A stretch of 64,000 nt of DNA from Pseudonocardia sp. CNS-004 (GTDB lineage Bacteria; Actinomycetota; Actinomycetes; Mycobacteriales; Pseudonocardiaceae). The translations under genes and the position numbers were made by a program. Below are positions 8,213 through 19,690 of this stretch, piece by piece; within the stretch, counting starts at the first letter, position 1, and each line of letters opens with the position of its first letter. The notes under the pieces were generated by a model, which saw only the letters and a list, made by a program, of their open reading frames with translations, was not told where the DNA came from and did no database searches. Location of the stretch: NCBI GenBank assembly GCA_001942185.1, contig MKJV01000068.1, forward strand, positions 248,001 to 312,000. The letters run 5' to 3'.

Positions 8213-9321
8213 TCAGCCCGCGTCGGCGGCGGGCGTCACGAGCAGCGGCCGGTGCCCGGCGACGGCGATGCCGAACCCGGGCAGGCCCGCCCCGACGCCG
8301 GGGTCATCGCCCAGCAGCAGCGCGCTGCGCACGCCGAGGTCGAGCAGGACGTGCGCCGCCAGCGCCGTGGCGTTCTCGTCGACGACCGCGCAGCCGCGCA
8401 GCGCGTGCACCGGACCGACACCGGGAGCCGCCCGGGTGCGCAGGTAGACGAGCACCCCGCGACCGGCGGCGTCGATCGCGGCGAGCGCCGCGTCCAGCCG
8501 GGCCGCGCACGTGCAGCGCAGCGACCCCAGCACGTCGCCCGCCACGCACTCGGCGTGCATGTGGACCGGGACGGGGGCCGGCCCGGCGAGGTCACCGCGC
8601 ACCAGCGCGAGGTGCTCGGCGCCGTCGCCGGCGTAGCCGAGGGCGTTGAAGACGCCGTGCGCCGTCGGCAGCGTGGCGCTCGCCCCGGCCCGCAGCGGCC
8701 CCGCCTGCAACGACGGTGCGACGCGCCGGTGCGCCGCCACGACCTGCGACACCCGCACGACGGGCAGCGCGGCCCGCTCGGCGAGCGCGGCCAGGGTCAC
8801 CGGGCCCGCGACCTCCCCCGCCTCGTCCACGGCGGTGGCGAGCGCGGCGGCCGGAGCGAGCCCGGCCCGCGTGCACAGCTCGACGGCCGCCTCGGCCGGG
8901 CGGGGCCGCTCCAGGACGCCGCCGTCGCGGGCCCGCAGCGGCAGCACGTGCCCGGGCCGGACCAGGTCGCCGGGCCGGGTGCCCGGGTCGGCCAACGCAC
9001 GGACGGTGAGCGCGCGGTCACGGGCGGAGATCCCGGTGCTGATCCCGTCCTTCAGGTCGACGGCAACCGCGAACGCCGAGGCCAGCGGCCCGGCCTCGCG
9101 GGCGCCAGCGGCGGGACGCGCAGCGCGTCGAGGCGCTCGCCGGTCATCGCGACGCAGACGATGCCGCTGGACTCGCGCACGAGGAAGGCCATCGCGCGGG
9201 CGTCCACCCGCTCGGCGGCCACGAGGAGCACGCCGGAGGGGTGGTCGGCGCAGTCGTCGAGCAGCAGCACCGGACGACCGGCGACCAGCTCCGCGGCCGC
9301 GGTACCCAGTACGTCGGCCAT
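8213..9321 (-). CDS. Degenerate RibBA-like protein (DHBP synthase/GTP cyclohydrolase II fold)
   Basis: About 369 residues after adding one base near 9103. The first ~200 residues align with 3,4-dihydroxy-2-butanone-4-phosphate synthase: GRPVLLLDDCADHPSGVLL, DLKDGISTGISARDRA, RPGHVLPLRARDGGVLERP. The last ~160 align with GTP cyclohydrolase II: ECVAGDVLGSLRCTCAARLD, LLDLGVRSALLL. The acidic catalytic DRENEGD motif is replaced by CADHPSG, the catalytic histidine in the HTEAA motif is missing (RPAEAA), and the GHEGRGIG and NNPxK motifs of cyclohydrolase II are lost (RTRAAPGVG, DDPGV). The three zinc cysteines remain. It is therefore a paralogue unlikely to make riboflavin precursors by the normal route. 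It sits between FMN reductase and nitroreductase in an FMN-dependent operon. Confidence 0.7.
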
Positions 9322-9929
9322 CACCGCTCCGAAGGCTGGGGGCCGGAGAGGACCTGGTGACGGCGCGCGGCGACCAGATCGGCGAAGCGCACGACCTCGT
9401 CCGCGACGGTGTGCAGCTGCACGGTGACCCGTACCTCGCTGCAGCACCCGTCGGCGAAGCCGGTCTGCGTCGAGTTCACCGCGGCCCCGTACGGGGTGAC
9501 CCAGCCGCGCAGCGCGTGCACGATGGCCCGCAGCGCGCTGAGCGTGGTGACCGCCGCCTGCCAGCCGTAGGCGGTGACGATCAGCCCGACGGACCGGTCG
9601 GCGAGGTAGGGCAGGGCGTCGTCGCGCATGTCCTCGGTGTAGTCCAGGGCGTTCTTGACCAGCCCGGAGATCGAGCCGTGGTAGCCGGGCGAGGCGACGA
9701 TCACCCCGTCGGCGCGGCGCAGGTGCGCGACGAGGTCGCGGGCCACCGGCCCGCCGTCCCCGGCCTCCGGCGCGTACATCGGCAGCTGCGCCAGCTCGGC
9801 GCCGGCGAACACGCGCGTGGTGGCGCCCTGGGCCGCGGCGCGGGCCACCGCGATCCGCAGCGCCTGCTCGCTGGAGGAGCCGGTGCGGACGGTGCCGCCG
9901 AGGCCGACGACGTGCAGCGGGCGGCTCAT
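9321..9929 (-). CDS. NADPH-dependent FMN reductase
   Basis: A 202-residue flavodoxin-fold reductase. Visible: GLGGTVRTGSSSEQALRIA (phosphate-binding loop), the ELAQLPMYAP segment, and SPGYHGSISGLVKNALDYTED, the family hallmark. It supplies reduced FMN, most likely to the luciferase-like monooxygenase two genes upstream. Its ATG overlaps the hydrolase stop by 4 bp and its stop shares one base with the next ATG, so it is tightly coupled. Frame intact. Very close in type to SsuE/MsuE-like partners of two-component monooxygenases. Confidence 0.85.
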   Translation of the reverse strand: MSRPLHVVGLGGTVRTGSSSEQALRIAVARAAAQGATTRVFAGAELAQLPMYAPEAGDGGPVARDLVAHLRRADGVIVASPGYHGSISGLVKNALDYTEDMRDDALPYLADRSVGLIVTAYGWQAAVTTLSALRAIVHALRGWVTPYGAAVNSTQTGFADGCCSEVRVTVQLHTVADEVVRFADLVAARRHQVLSGPQPSER

Positions 9930-10742
9930 GCGACAGCGCTCCCGCCGGCCCTCGCGGCGAGGAACGCGGTGATCGCGGCGAGCGTGTCGTCCGGGTACTC
10001 CACGACCATCGCGTGACTGCCCCGCGGCAGCACCTGCAGCGTGGCGTTCGACATGAGGTCGGCGATCTCCACCGACTGCGCCACCGGGGTGAGCACGTCC
10101 TCGGCGCCGGTGAGCACGAGCGTGGGCGTCTCGGCCTTGGGCAGGTCCGGGCGGGAGTCGTACACGCGCAGCCCGGCCGCCTGCGCCTCGAACCCGGCGA
10201 GCGGCGTCGGGTGCGGGTCCTGGCGGGCGAGCTCGGCCTGCGCGTGCGCGGCGGCGTGGTCGGACAGCAGCCGGGGGGTGAACACCCACGCATGCCGGTG
10301 ATCCCGATCGTGACCGGGTCGACGCCCGCGCGGCGCAGCGCGAGGCCGGCGTCCAGCCACGCGTCCTGGACGGGGGTGTAGGACGGGAACGCGTTGAGCA
10401 GCACGGCCGCGGCCAGCAGGCGGCCGTGCCGGATCAGCATCGACTGCAGCACCGACCCGCCCAGCGACCAGCCGACCGCGGCCACCGGGCCCAGCCCCAG
10501 GTGCTCGACGAGCCTGCGGCGTCGTCGGCGAGGTCGTCGATGGCGTACGGGCCGGGCGGCACGGCGCTGCGGCCGGTGCCCCGGTTGTCGAAGGTGATCA
10601 CGGTGTGCCGCTCGGCCAGGCGCGGGGCGGCCAGCGCCCAGGCCAGCGAGCTGGACCCGAGCCCGGAGATCAGCAGCAGCGGCGGGCCCTCGCCCGCCAC
10701 GTCGTAGTGGAGGTCGACACCGTTCACGGTGGTGGTGGGCAT
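9926..10742 (-). CDS. Alpha/beta hydrolase
   Basis: About 272 residues after two repairs (one missing base each near 10285 and 10513). N-terminus MPTTTVNGVDLHYDVAGEGP, oxyanion region LLISGLGSSSLAW, DNRGTGRS, nucleophile elbow GWSLGGSV, acid LTGAEDVLTPV and histidine RGSHAMVV are all present. It starts 2 bp after the monooxygenase stop. Next to a luciferase-like Baeyer-Villiger-type candidate it would hydrolyse the resulting ester or lactone (inference from context). Confidence 0.85.
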
Positions 10743-10744
10743 GC

Positions 10745-11997
10745 TCAGTTCCCTCCGACGGGTGCGGGGACGCCCGCGCACGCGGCGATGCGCCGCTGCG
10801 AGACGGCGGGGGTCCAGTGGTCGGGCTGGTCGGCCCACAGGTCGCGCAGCTGCGGGATGACCTTGGTGCCGAACAGGTGGGTGTTCTCGGCGGCGGTCTC
10901 CTCGGACAGGTCGCCCATGTGCAGCGACGCGATCAGCTGCCCGACGCGCAGCTCGGTGGCCAGCTCGCGGATGCGCTGCGCGACCCGGTCCGGGGTGCCG
11001 GCGATGATGTAGCCCTTCTCGTCGTACTCCCAGAAGCCCATCTCGCCGCGGGTGGCGCGGCGCTTGTCCTCGAGCGCGGCCGGGGTGTTCACCCGCTGCA
11101 GCATGCGCGCGAGCGAATCGGTGGACGTGTAGCCGGGCGGGGTGGCGTAGCGCATCGCCGGGTCCTTGACCCGCTGGAAGTACTTCACCGCCCGCTCGTA
11201 CTTGCGCTCGGCCTCGGCGTCGCTGTCGGCGACGCAGACGAGCTGGGTGAACGCCATCCGGTGCGGGTTGAGGTCGCCGTCGTGGGCGGCGACGTAGTCC
11301 CAGTAGCCGTCGACCAGCGGCTTCGCCGACCGCAGCCCGGAGAACGACAGGTGCCCGTAGCAGTAGTTCTCCCGGGTCACGAGCTCCCAGGTCTCGACGC
11401 TGCCCGACCCCGGCACCCAGATCGGCGGGCGCTGCTGGACCGGTCGCGGCCACACGTTGACGCCCCGCAGCTGCGTGTAGCGCCCGTTGAACGCGAACGG
11501 TTCGCGCTCCTGCCACGCCCGCAGCACCAGCTCGCGGGCCTCGTGGAAGCGCTCGCGCACCTCCACCGGCGGGCGGCCGTAGGCGTATGCGGAGTCCATC
11601 GGCGTGCCGAACACGAAGCCGGCGATCACGCGCCCGCCGGACAGGCAGTCGAGGTAGGCGAGCTCCTCGGCGACGCGGGTGGGTGGGTTGTAGAGCGCGA
11701 GCGAGTCGCCGATCACCAGGATCGCGGCGTTCTCGGTGGACCCGGCCACGCTCGCGGCGAGCAGGTTCGGCGACGGCGTCATCGCGAACGGCGTCTGGTG
11801 GTGCTCGTTGACCGCGAGCCCGTCGAACCCGTCACGGTCGGCCTGCTGCATGAGCCGGATGAACATCCGGTAGTCCTCCCCGACCCGCTCGGGGTCGGCG
11901 AGGTCGACCGGGCTGTCGACCCAGGCGCCTGTCCCGGGGCCGGGAACGCGTCCGGCAGGCCGCTGTGGGTGACCTCCGCGAACCAGTGGAACTTCAC
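10745..11997 (-). CDS. LLM-class flavin-dependent monooxygenase 1
   Basis: About 417 residues; bacterial-luciferase-like TIM barrel using FMNH2 and O2. It begins with GTG AAG TTC (MKFHWFAEV) after a GAGGA site. Typical segments: EHHQTPFAMTPSPNLLAA, LALYNPPTRVAEELAYLD, SGGRVIAGFVFGTP, ERFHEARELVLRAW. One base is missing near 11940 in a CCCC run. A close paralogue lies at 22501-23747. First gene of a six-gene operon; divergent from the ABC transporter. Members carry out Baeyer-Villiger, desulfonation or ring-opening oxygenations; the neighbours favour a Baeyer-Villiger type reaction. Confidence 0.85.
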
Positions 11998-12325
11998 CGT
12001 TGCACCATCCTCGGGCGAGCCGTCGACCTCGGTCGGACGCCATCGTCAGCGGCGGCCGGGAACCGGACAATGGACGACCGCACATTTCCGCGCCGCAGGC
12101 GACGGACACCGTTCCACAATTGCCGGAAAACCCTTGGATCAGCGCTGCGGACATTGCGGAAAGGCGACACGAGCCCTTAACGTCCGATCAGCCGCGGAGA
12201 CCCGCAGATCACGGGCACGGCGGCACCTGCCGGTTCCCACCATCCCGACGCTTCCCGGGCGCTCTGCGCCCGGCGCTTCCGCATGCCCGGCCACGAGGGA
12301 CGACTTCATCGAGGAGGTTGCGCCC
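11998..12325. promoter_or_regulatory. Divergent promoter region between monooxygenase and ABC operons
   Basis: 328 bp without a gene separate two divergent operons, so both promoters must lie here. It contains a TTCC-N9-GGAA inverted repeat near 12113-12129, TTTCCGC and GCGGAAA arms about 70 bp apart, and, close to the ABC start, a perfect 8-bp hairpin CCGGGCGC-TCT-GCGCCCGG (12255-12273) flanked by direct CGCTTCC repeats. The hairpin would be in the 5' leader of the transporter mRNA. No promoter box is convincing. Confidence 0.45.
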
Positions 12326-13268
12326 GTGCTCAAGTTCTTCGTCCTACGCGTCGTGACGACGCTACCGGTGCTCGTGCTCGTGACGTTCGTGGTGTTCGGT
12401 CTCGTCCTGCTGATCCCGGGCGATCCGGCCGCGACCATCGCGGGGCCGGACGCCACGGTCGCGGAGGTCGCGGCCGTGCGCGAGCGGCTCGGCCTGGACC
12501 GCCCGGTGTTGGTCCAGTACTGGGACTGGGTCACCGGCGCGCTCGCCGGCGACCTGGGCACCTCGCTGTACACCAGCCGGCCGGTCGCGACGTCCATCGC
12601 GGACGGCCTGCCGGTGACGATCTCGCTCGCCGCGACGGCGCTGCTGATCTCGCTGGTGATCGCGGTGCCGACGGCGATCGTCTCGGCGCTGCGCCGCGGC
12701 ACGTGGATCGACCGCGTCGCGACCGTCGGCTCCTCGCTGGGCATCGCGCTGCCGTCGTTCTGGCTGGGCCTGGTGTTCGTGCTCGTGTTCAGCTCGCGCT
12801 CGGCTGGCTGCCGGCCACCGGTTACGTCCCGCTCGACGAGGACCCGGCGGCCTGGCTGCGCCACATCCTGCTGCCGGCGCTGACGCTCGGGATCGCCTCG
12901 GCCGCCGAGAGCGCGCGGCAGCTGCGCGGGTCGATCATCGGCGTGCTGCAGCAGGACTACGTGCGCACCGCGCGGGCGAAGGGCCTACGGGAGCGCATGG
13001 TGATCGGCAAGCACGTCCTGAAGAACGCGAGCGTCCCGCTGGTCACGGTGCTCGGCCTGCAGATCACCGCGCTGCTCGGCGGCGCCGTGCTCGTCGAGCA
13101 GGTGTTCGGCGTGCCGGGCCTCGGGCTGGTCGCCATCGGCGCGGTCACCACCCGCGACGTCCCGGTGATCCAGGGCATCGTGCTGGTCGCGTCGGGGTGG
13201 CCATGGTCTGCAACCTCCTCGTCGACCTCACGTACGGCTACCTCAACCCGAAGGTGCGGCCCCGATGA
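12326..13268 (+). CDS. ABC transporter permease (DppB/OppB type)
   Basis: About 314 residues after two one-base repairs (near 12797 and 13193). N-terminus with LRVVTTLPVLVLVTFVVFGL, then the family segment LIPGDPAAT, ERLGLDRPVLVQYWDWV, and the EAA-type loop RTARAKGLRERMVIGKHVL. Start GTG at 12326 follows GAGGAGG. Its stop overlaps the next permease ATG. It forms the membrane channel with the second permease for an oligopeptide/nickel/opine-class substrate brought by the binding protein at 18136. Confidence 0.88.
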
Positions 13269-14161
13269 CGCGCAGCGAACTCCCCTCCGCCGCGCCGGCC
13301 GCCGCGTACGGCGGCGGCGCCTGGCGCGACTTCCGGCGCCGGGTCGGCCGCAACCGGGCCGCGATGGTGGCGCTCGGCGTCCTGTCCTTCCTCGTGCTGG
13401 TCGCGCTGGTCGGCCCGTACGTCACGCCGGCGGACCCGAACGACCAGAACCTGCGTGGGGTGCTGCAGGGCCCGTTCTCCTCCGGCCACCTGCTCGGCAC
13501 CGACCAGCTCGGCCGCGACATCCTCAGCCGGCTGATCGTCGGCACCCGGGTGTCGCTGTTCGCGATCTGCCTCGCGCTGGTCGTCGCCATGGCGATCGGG
13601 GTGCCGCTCGGGTTCCTGTCCGGCTACTTCGGCGGCCGCTTCGACGCCCTCGTCATGCGCCTGAACGACGCGGCGATGAGCTTCCCCCCGCTGCTGCTGG
13701 CGATCGCGCTGGTCGCGGTGCTCGGCCCGAGCCTGCGCAACGCGATGTTCGCGGTGGGGATCCTCATGGCGCCCCGGTTCCTGCGGCTCGTGCGCGGCGT
13801 GGTGCTCGGGCTGCGGGAGGAGACCTTCGTGGAGGCCTCCCGCAGCATCGGCACCCCGACACGGCTGATCGTCTGGCGGCACATCCTGCCCAACACCCTC
13901 TCCCCGCTCACCGTGGCGATCGCGGTCACCGCGGGCTACGCGATGCTGTCGGAGGCGGGGCTGTCCTTCCTGGGCCTCGGCGTGCAGCCCCCGGACGCCA
14001 GCTGGGGCTCGATGATCCGCGAGGGCTTCCTCTACTACGGCCGCTCGCCGTGGCTCGGGATCTTCCCGGGCGTGCTCATCGCCCTCACCGTCTTCACGTT
14101 CGTGACGCTCGGCGACGGGCTGCGGGACGCGCTGGGCCGCGAGGAACGGAGCGAGTCGTGA
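13265..14161 (+). CDS. ABC transporter permease (DppC/OppC type)
   Basis: A 298-residue, intact permease. A cytoplasmic N-tail ([17 protein letters not shown]) leads into the first helix; then [20 protein letters not shown], the DppC family signature, and the EAA loop [20 protein letters not shown]. The 4-bp overlaps on both sides show one transcription and translation unit with the partner permease and ATPases. Confidence 0.9.
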   Translation: MTRSELPSAAPAAAYGGGAWRDFRRRVGRNRAAMVALGVLSFLVLVALVGPYVTPADPNDQNLRGVLQGPFSSGHLLGTDQLGRDILSRLIVGTRVSLFAICLALVVAMAIGVPLGFLSGYFGGRFDALVMRLNDAAMSFPPLLLAIALVAVLGPSLRNAMFAVGILMAPRFLRLVRGVVLGLREETFVEASRSIGTPTRLIVWRHILPNTLSPLTVAIAVTAGYAMLSEAGLSFLGLGVQPPDASWGSMIREGFLYYGRSPWLGIFPGVLIALTVFTFVTLGDGLRDALGREERSES

Positions 14162-15174
14162 GCAGCGCCGTCAGCACCGACAGCGCCACCGAGCCCACGC
14201 TCGAGGTCGCGGGGCTCGAGGTCGAGGTCCTCACCGGCAGCGGCTGGGCCACCGTCGTCGACGGCGTCGGGTTCCGCATCGGCCGCGGCGAGACGCTCGG
14301 CCTGGTCGGCGAGTCCGGCTCGGGCAAGAGCGTCACGTGCCTGTCGATCGCCGGGCTGATGCCGCCGAAGCAGTCGCGGGTGCGGGCGCAGACGCTGCGG
14401 CTGCTCGGCCGCGACCTCACCGCGCTGACCCCGCGCGAGATGGCCGACGTCCGCGGCCCGCAGGTCGGCATGATCTTCCAGGAGCCGATGAGCAGCCTCA
14501 ACCCGGCGTTCACCGTCGGGGACCAGATCGCCGAGGTGCTGCGCCGCCACGAGCGGATGCCACGGCGGGCCGCCGCGGCGCGGGCGGTGGAGCTGCTCGA
14601 CCGGGTCGGGGTGCCCAGCCCTGCGCACCGCGCCCGGCAGTACCCGTTCGAGTTCTCCGGCGGCATGCGGCAGCGGGTGATGATCGCGATCGCGTTGGCG
14701 GGCGACCCGGACGTGATCATCGCCGACGAGCCGACGACCGCGCTCGACGTCACCGTGCAGGCGCAGATCCTGGAGCTGCTCCGCGAGCTGCAGCGCGAGC
14801 GCGGCATGTCGGTCATCGTGATCACCCACGACCTCGGCGTCGTCGCCGACGTCTGCGACCAGGTCCTCGTCATGTACGCCGGGCAGATCGTGGAGTCCGC
14901 GCCGGTGCACGAGCTGTTCCGGACGCGCCGCACCCTACACTGGAGGCCGCTGCTCGCGGCGATGCCGCGGATGGACCGGCCCGCCGCGGCGCTGTCGACG
15001 ATCCCGGGTGCGCCGCCGTCCGTCGGCGCGTTCCCCGCGGGCTGCCGCTTCCATCCCCGCTGCTCCTACGCCGCGGACACGTGCGGCACCGACCCCGTCC
15101 TGCAACCGGTCGCGCCCGGCCGGGCCACCCGGTGCCTGCGGCACCCCGAGCTGACCCTGCGAGGTACGCGATGA
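14158..15174 (+). CDS. ABC transporter ATPase (DppD/OppD type)
   Basis: 338 residues from a GTG that overlaps the permease stop. Walker [10 protein letters not shown]-loop [10 protein letters not shown], signature FSGGMRQRV, Walker [13 protein letters not shown] and switch ITHDL are intact. The C-terminus has the oligopeptide-type [14 protein letters not shown] cysteine motif found in DppD/OppD. It energises uptake with the second ATPase. Confidence 0.9.
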   Translation: MSSAVSTDSATEPTLEVAGLEVEVLTGSGWATVVDGVGFRIGRGETLGLVGESGSGKSVTCLSIAGLMPPKQSRVRAQTLRLLGRDLTALTPREMADVRGPQVGMIFQEPMSSLNPAFTVGDQIAEVLRRHERMPRRAAAARAVELLDRVGVPSPAHRARQYPFEFSGGMRQRVMIAIALAGDPDVIIADEPTTALDVTVQAQILELLRELQRERGMSVIVITHDLGVVADVCDQVLVMYAGQIVESAPVHELFRTRRTLHWRPLLAAMPRMDRPAAALSTIPGAPPSVGAFPAGCRFHPRCSYAADTCGTDPVLQPVAPGRATRCLRHPELTLRGTR

Positions 15175-16213
15175 GTGCACCGCTGCTCGAGGTCACCGAC
15201 CTGCGGGTGACCTTCGCCCCACGCCGGGCACCGTTCCGCCGCGCGGCGGCGCCGCTGCACGCCGTCGACGGGGTGAGCTTCGCGCTGCACGCAGGCGAGA
15301 CGCTCGGGCTGGTCGGCGAGTCCGGCTGCGGCAAGTCCACCACCGCCCGAGGGATCCTGCGGCTGGTCGAGCCCAGCGGCGGGTCGGTGCGGCTGGACGG
15401 CCGCGAGCTGCTCGGGCTGCGGCCGAAGGAGCTGCGGGCCGCGCGCCGGGACATCCAGATGGTGTTCCAGGACCCGTACTCCTCGCTCGACCCGTCGATG
15501 CTCGTGCAGGAGTCGATCGGTGAGCCGATCGACGTGCACCTGCGGCTGCCGCGCGCGGAGCGGACCGAGCGGATCGCGCAGCTGCTGCAGCGGGTGGGGC
15601 TGCCGCCGGACGCGATGACCCGCTACCCGCACGAGTTCTCCGGCGGGCAGCGCCAGCGGCTCACGATCGCCCGCGCCATCGCCGCCGACCCGAAGATCCT
15701 CGTGCTGGACGAGGCCGTGAGCGCGCTCGACGTGTCCACGCAGAACCAGGTCATCGAGCTGCTCGAGGAGCTGTCCGCGGCGATCGGGCTGACCTACCTG
15801 TTCATCGCCCACGACCTGTCGGTGGTACGCCACATCTCCGACCGGGTCGCCGTGATGTACCTCGGCAGATCGTCGAGCACGGCGAGACCGCGCGCGTGTT
15901 CGACGCCCCGGCCCACCCCTACACCGAGGCGCTGCTGTCGGCGGTGCCGGTGCCCGCGCCGGACGTGCAGCGCAGCCGGGAGCGGATCGTGCTCGCAGGC
16001 GATCCGCCGGACCCGGCGCAGGTGCCGCCGGGGTGCCGGTTCCACACCCGCTGCCGCTACGCGATGGACGTCTGCCGCACGGAGGTCCCGCGGCTCACCC
16101 CCGCGCAGGGGTCCGGCGAGGTCGCCTGCCACCTGCACACCGCGGGCCCGACGCTCGCCGGGGTGTCGGTGCGAACCCTCGCCCGCCCGGGCCGGACGCA
16201 GGTGCCCGCATGA
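15171..16213 (+). CDS. ABC transporter ATPase (DppF/OppF type)
   Basis: About 347 residues after restoring one base near 15867 (GGCAGATC for GGCCAGATC). Walker [10 protein letters not shown]-loop [12 protein letters not shown], signature FSGGQRQRL, Walker [13 protein letters not shown], switch IAHDL, and C-terminal [14 protein letters not shown]. The Walker B carries EAVSALD, the usual DppF form. Overlaps ATPase 1 upstream and the alcohol dehydrogenase downstream by 4 bp each. Confidence 0.88.
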
Positions 16214-17246
16214 GGTCGGCGGTGTGGCAGGGCGTCGGCGCGGTCGGGCTCGTCGAGGTGCCGGACCCGGAGCCCGGACCACGTGACGTCGTGCTCGACA
16301 TCGGCGCGTGCGGGATCTGCGGCTCCGACGTGCACGCGTACGCCGAGGGCGCGTGGATCTCCCACGGCGCGCCGATGGGGCACGAGTTCGCCGGCACGGT
16401 CCGGGCGGTCGGCGCCGAGGTGGCGGGTCTCGCGGTCGGCGACCGCGTTGCGGTCAACCCGATGGGCCCCTGCGGCACCTGCCCGCAGTGCGCGGCCGGG
16501 CGCACCAACCTGTGCCGCGACATGCGCAGCAGCGCCCGCGGCGGGCTGTCGGACGCCGTGCTCGTGCCGGAAGCGGTGGTCGGCGAGCGGCTGTTCCGGA
16601 TGCCGGAGTCGATGACGTTCGAGGAGGGCGCGTTCCTCGAACCGCTGTCGGTCGCGGTCCGCGCGGTGCGCCACGCCGCCCCCGACCCGGCCGCCCCGCT
16701 CGTCGTCGCCGGGCTGGGCACGATCGGCCAGTGCGTGCTGCGGGTGCTGCTCGCGTACGGCGCCACCGACGTGCTCGGCGTCGACGTCTCCCCCACGCGG
16801 CTCACCGCGGCGGCCGCGACCGGCGCCCCCGTACTCGACGCCCGCGACGGCGACCTGCGCGACGCGCTGCTGGAGCGCTGGGGGACATCGGTCTCGCCCT
16901 ACCAACAGGGCGGCAACGTGGCTGCGTTCTTCGAGTGCTCCGGGGCGCTGCCGGTGCTCGCCGCCGCGACCACCGTGACCCGGGCGGGCGGCACGGTCGC
17001 GCTGGCCGGGTTGACCAGCGGCACGCCGCCGGTGGACGTCAACACGGTGGTGCAGAAGGAGCTGCGGCTGCTCGGCAGCTTCGCCTACACCGCCCCCGAC
17101 GCCCGCGAGGCGTTCCGGCTGCTCGCCGAGAGCCTTGTCGAGGTGGCCCCGCTCGTGAGCCACCGGGTGCCGCTCGCCCGCGTCGGCGAGGCGTTCGCGA
17201 CGCAGCACGCGTCGACGGGTCGGTGAAAGTCGTGGTGGTCCCGTGA
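16210..17246 (+). CDS. Zinc-dependent medium-chain alcohol dehydrogenase
   Basis: About 345 residues. Catalytic zinc ligands in [11 protein letters not shown] and GHEFAG; structural zinc cysteines in [17 protein letters not shown]; Rossmann motif [10 protein letters not shown]. One missing base near 17217 hides the true end; with it the C-terminus is GSVKVVVVP, usual for the sorbitol/threonine dehydrogenase branch. It overlaps the ATPase upstream, so oxidation of the imported alcohol is probably an early step. Confidence 0.85.
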
Positions 17247-17287
17247 CCACCCCCGAAGACAGGGATCGACAGCAGGAAGGACTCCGC

Positions 17288-18084
17288 ATGGGATCGGCAC
17301 TCGAGGGCAAGGTCGCGGTGATCACCGGCGGGGCCAGCGGCATCGGCCGCGCCACCGCCGTGCGGTTCGCGCAGGAGGGCGCGGACATCGTGCTCGGCGA
17401 CCTCGCCGACGGCACGGAGACCGTCCGGCTGGTCGAAAAGCTGGAGCGGCAGGCGGTGTTCGTCCGCACTGATACCACCCGCGAGGCCGACTGCAACGCG
17501 CTGGTCGCCGCCGCGGTGGCCGAGTTCGGCCGCGTGGACGTCGGCGTCGCGTCGGCGGGCATCGCCACCGCGGCCGGCATGAGCAACGTGGAGACCCGCG
17601 CCGCCGGAGGCGACGCCACGCACGTGGTGAACATCGACACCGACGCGTTCCGCAAGGTGCTCGACGTCAACGTGCTCGGCGTGATGATGACCGACCGCGC
17701 GCTGGCCCGGCAGATGCTGGCCCAGGCGGCGGCGGCGCGATCATCAACATCGCCTCCAGCGCAGCGAAGATCCCCCTCGCGGGCGCGTCGCCGTACTGCG
17801 TGTCCAAGGCCGGCGTCTGGATGCTCACCAAGGTCATGGCGCTGGAGCTGGCCACCACCGGGATCCGGGTGAACGCCGTCGGCCCCGGCTACACCGCCAC
17901 CCCGATGATCGGCGGGATCGAGGACAACGCCGCCGCCTACGGCGCGGCCATGAGCATCACGCCGATGAACCGCCTAGGCACCCCGGAGGAGCAGGCCGCG
18001 GCGTGCCTGTTCCTCGCCACCGGCGAGTCGTCGTTCATGACCGGGCAGATGCTGCACCCGGCGGGCGGCCAGTTCACCGGCTGA
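17288..18084 (+). CDS. SDR-family dehydrogenase 1
   Basis: About 265 residues after one repair near 17737 (GGC repeat, one G short). TGGASGIG cofactor loop, a segment AGIATAAG replacing the usual NNAG, NIASS with the catalytic serine and YCVSK (YxxxK). I place the start at the ATG at 17288, with GGAAGG 7 bp upstream, instead of the earlier GTG that overlaps the previous gene. A ~15-residue insertion near residue 100-115 sets it apart from the other SDRs here. Confidence 0.82.
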
Positions 18085-18135
18085 GCCGGCCCGACTTCCG
18101 GACCGACCCGACCCCCGACGCGAGGGAGGCCTGAC

Positions 18136-19690
18136 GTGGGTGCACCACGTTCCCGCTCCGCCGTGCTGCTCGTGGTGCTCGCGCTGGTGCTGGCCGCCTG
18201 CGGGGGCCGGGCCACCTCGGGCGCGGGCGGCAGCGGCGTGCTCGACCCGGGCGGCACGTTCCGCTACGTGTTCGTGCAGAACCCGTCGACGTTCGACCCG
18301 CACAAGTCGGCGAACCCGTGGGACATGATCTTCTTCCGGCTGGTCTACGACCAGCTGATCATGGAGGACGAGCAGGCGACCTCGTGCCGCAGCTCGCGAC
18401 GTCCTGGGAGTTCGTCGACGGCGACACCGCCTGGTGCTCACACTGCGCGACGACGTCGCGTTCATCGACGGCACCCCGTTCGACGCGGCCGCGGTCAAGG
18501 CCAACATCGAGCGGGCGATGACGCTGGAGGGCAGCACCCAGAAGGGGGCGCTGGCCCGGGTGGCGGGGGTCGAGGTGGTCGACGCGCACACCGCGCGCAT
18601 CAACCTCAGCGGGCCGGGCGGGAACCTGCCCGCGCTGCTGAGCGGCACCACCGGATCCATGATCAGCCCGGCGGCGTTCGACAACCCGGACCTCGACCAG
18701 AACCCGGTCGGTTCCGGGATGGCGAGGCTCGCGGAGTACATCCCGGGGCAGGTCACCCGCTACGACCGCAACCCCGACTACTGGGACCCCGGGGCCGCGA
18801 AGGCCGCGCACTACGAGATCTTCGTGCAGACCTCGGCGCCGACGCGGCTCACCATGCTGCAGACCGGGCAGGCCGAGCTGACCTACCTCGACCCGTCGCA
18901 GGCCGAGCAGGCCGCCGCGGCCGGGCTGAACACCGCGCCGTCGAAGAGCTTGTCGATCATGTCCTTGTACATGAACACCGGCAAGCCGCCGTTCGACGAC
19001 ATCCGCGTGCGGCAGGCCATGCAGCACGCGGTCGACCGCGAAGCGATCGTCGAGGGGTTGTTCTTCGGCATCGGCGAACCGGTGGCGCAGTACATGCCGC
19101 CGGACTACTGGGCCTACAACCCGGCCGTCACGCCGGACGACCCGGCCTTCCGCTACGACCCCGAGCGGGCGCGGCAGCTGCTCGCCGAGGCGGGCCACCC
19201 CGACGGCGTCGACTTCGAGATGCTGGTGCCCAGCCTCGACGACCACCGGGCCGTGGCCGAGGCGCTCGTGCCGATGCTCGCCGAGGTCGGGCTGCGGGCG
19301 AGCACCCGCGTGGTCGAGTCGCCGACCACCGGCGTGACCTTCTACGGCCGGCAGGAGGGCAACGCCTTCCCCGGCATGGGTGCCCCGTTCCAGGACCCCA
19401 CGACCGTCTACCAGGCGAGCCTCCCGGGCCAGTACGCCAACCCGTGGAACACCTCGTCGCCGGAGTTCCAGCAGGCCTGGATGGACGCCCTCGCCGGCTC
19501 CAGCCGCGAGGCCCGGCTGGAGGCGATGCACCGGATGGTCGAGGAGGAGAAGAAGATCCTGAAGAGCTTCCCGCTGCACGCGCACGTCCCGCCCAGCGCG
19601 TGGACCGACCGCGCGGTGTTCCCCGAGGGCTACCGGCCCGCGTACGCACCGACGTTCCGCGGGGTCGGCGTGACCGGGGACAGCCGGTAG
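18136..19690 (+). CDS. ABC substrate-binding lipoprotein (SBP family 5)
   Basis: About 518 residues. Signal peptide LLVVLALVLAAC with lipobox LAAC, so it is anchored outside the membrane. Family 5 motifs: QNPSTFDPHKSANPWDM, DDVAFIDGTPFDA, DPSQAEQ and VRQAMQHAVDREAIV. Two missing bases near 18383 and 18430. GTG start with GGGAGG 6 bp upstream. It serves the Dpp-type permeases and ATPases upstream; a perfect hairpin follows it. The ligand cannot be read from the sequence; non-peptide ligands are common in this family. Confidence 0.88.

Noticed and set aside
12255..12273. Riboswitch in the ABC transporter leader
   Set aside because: Only one simple hairpin; no conserved core of a known riboswitch class can be seen.
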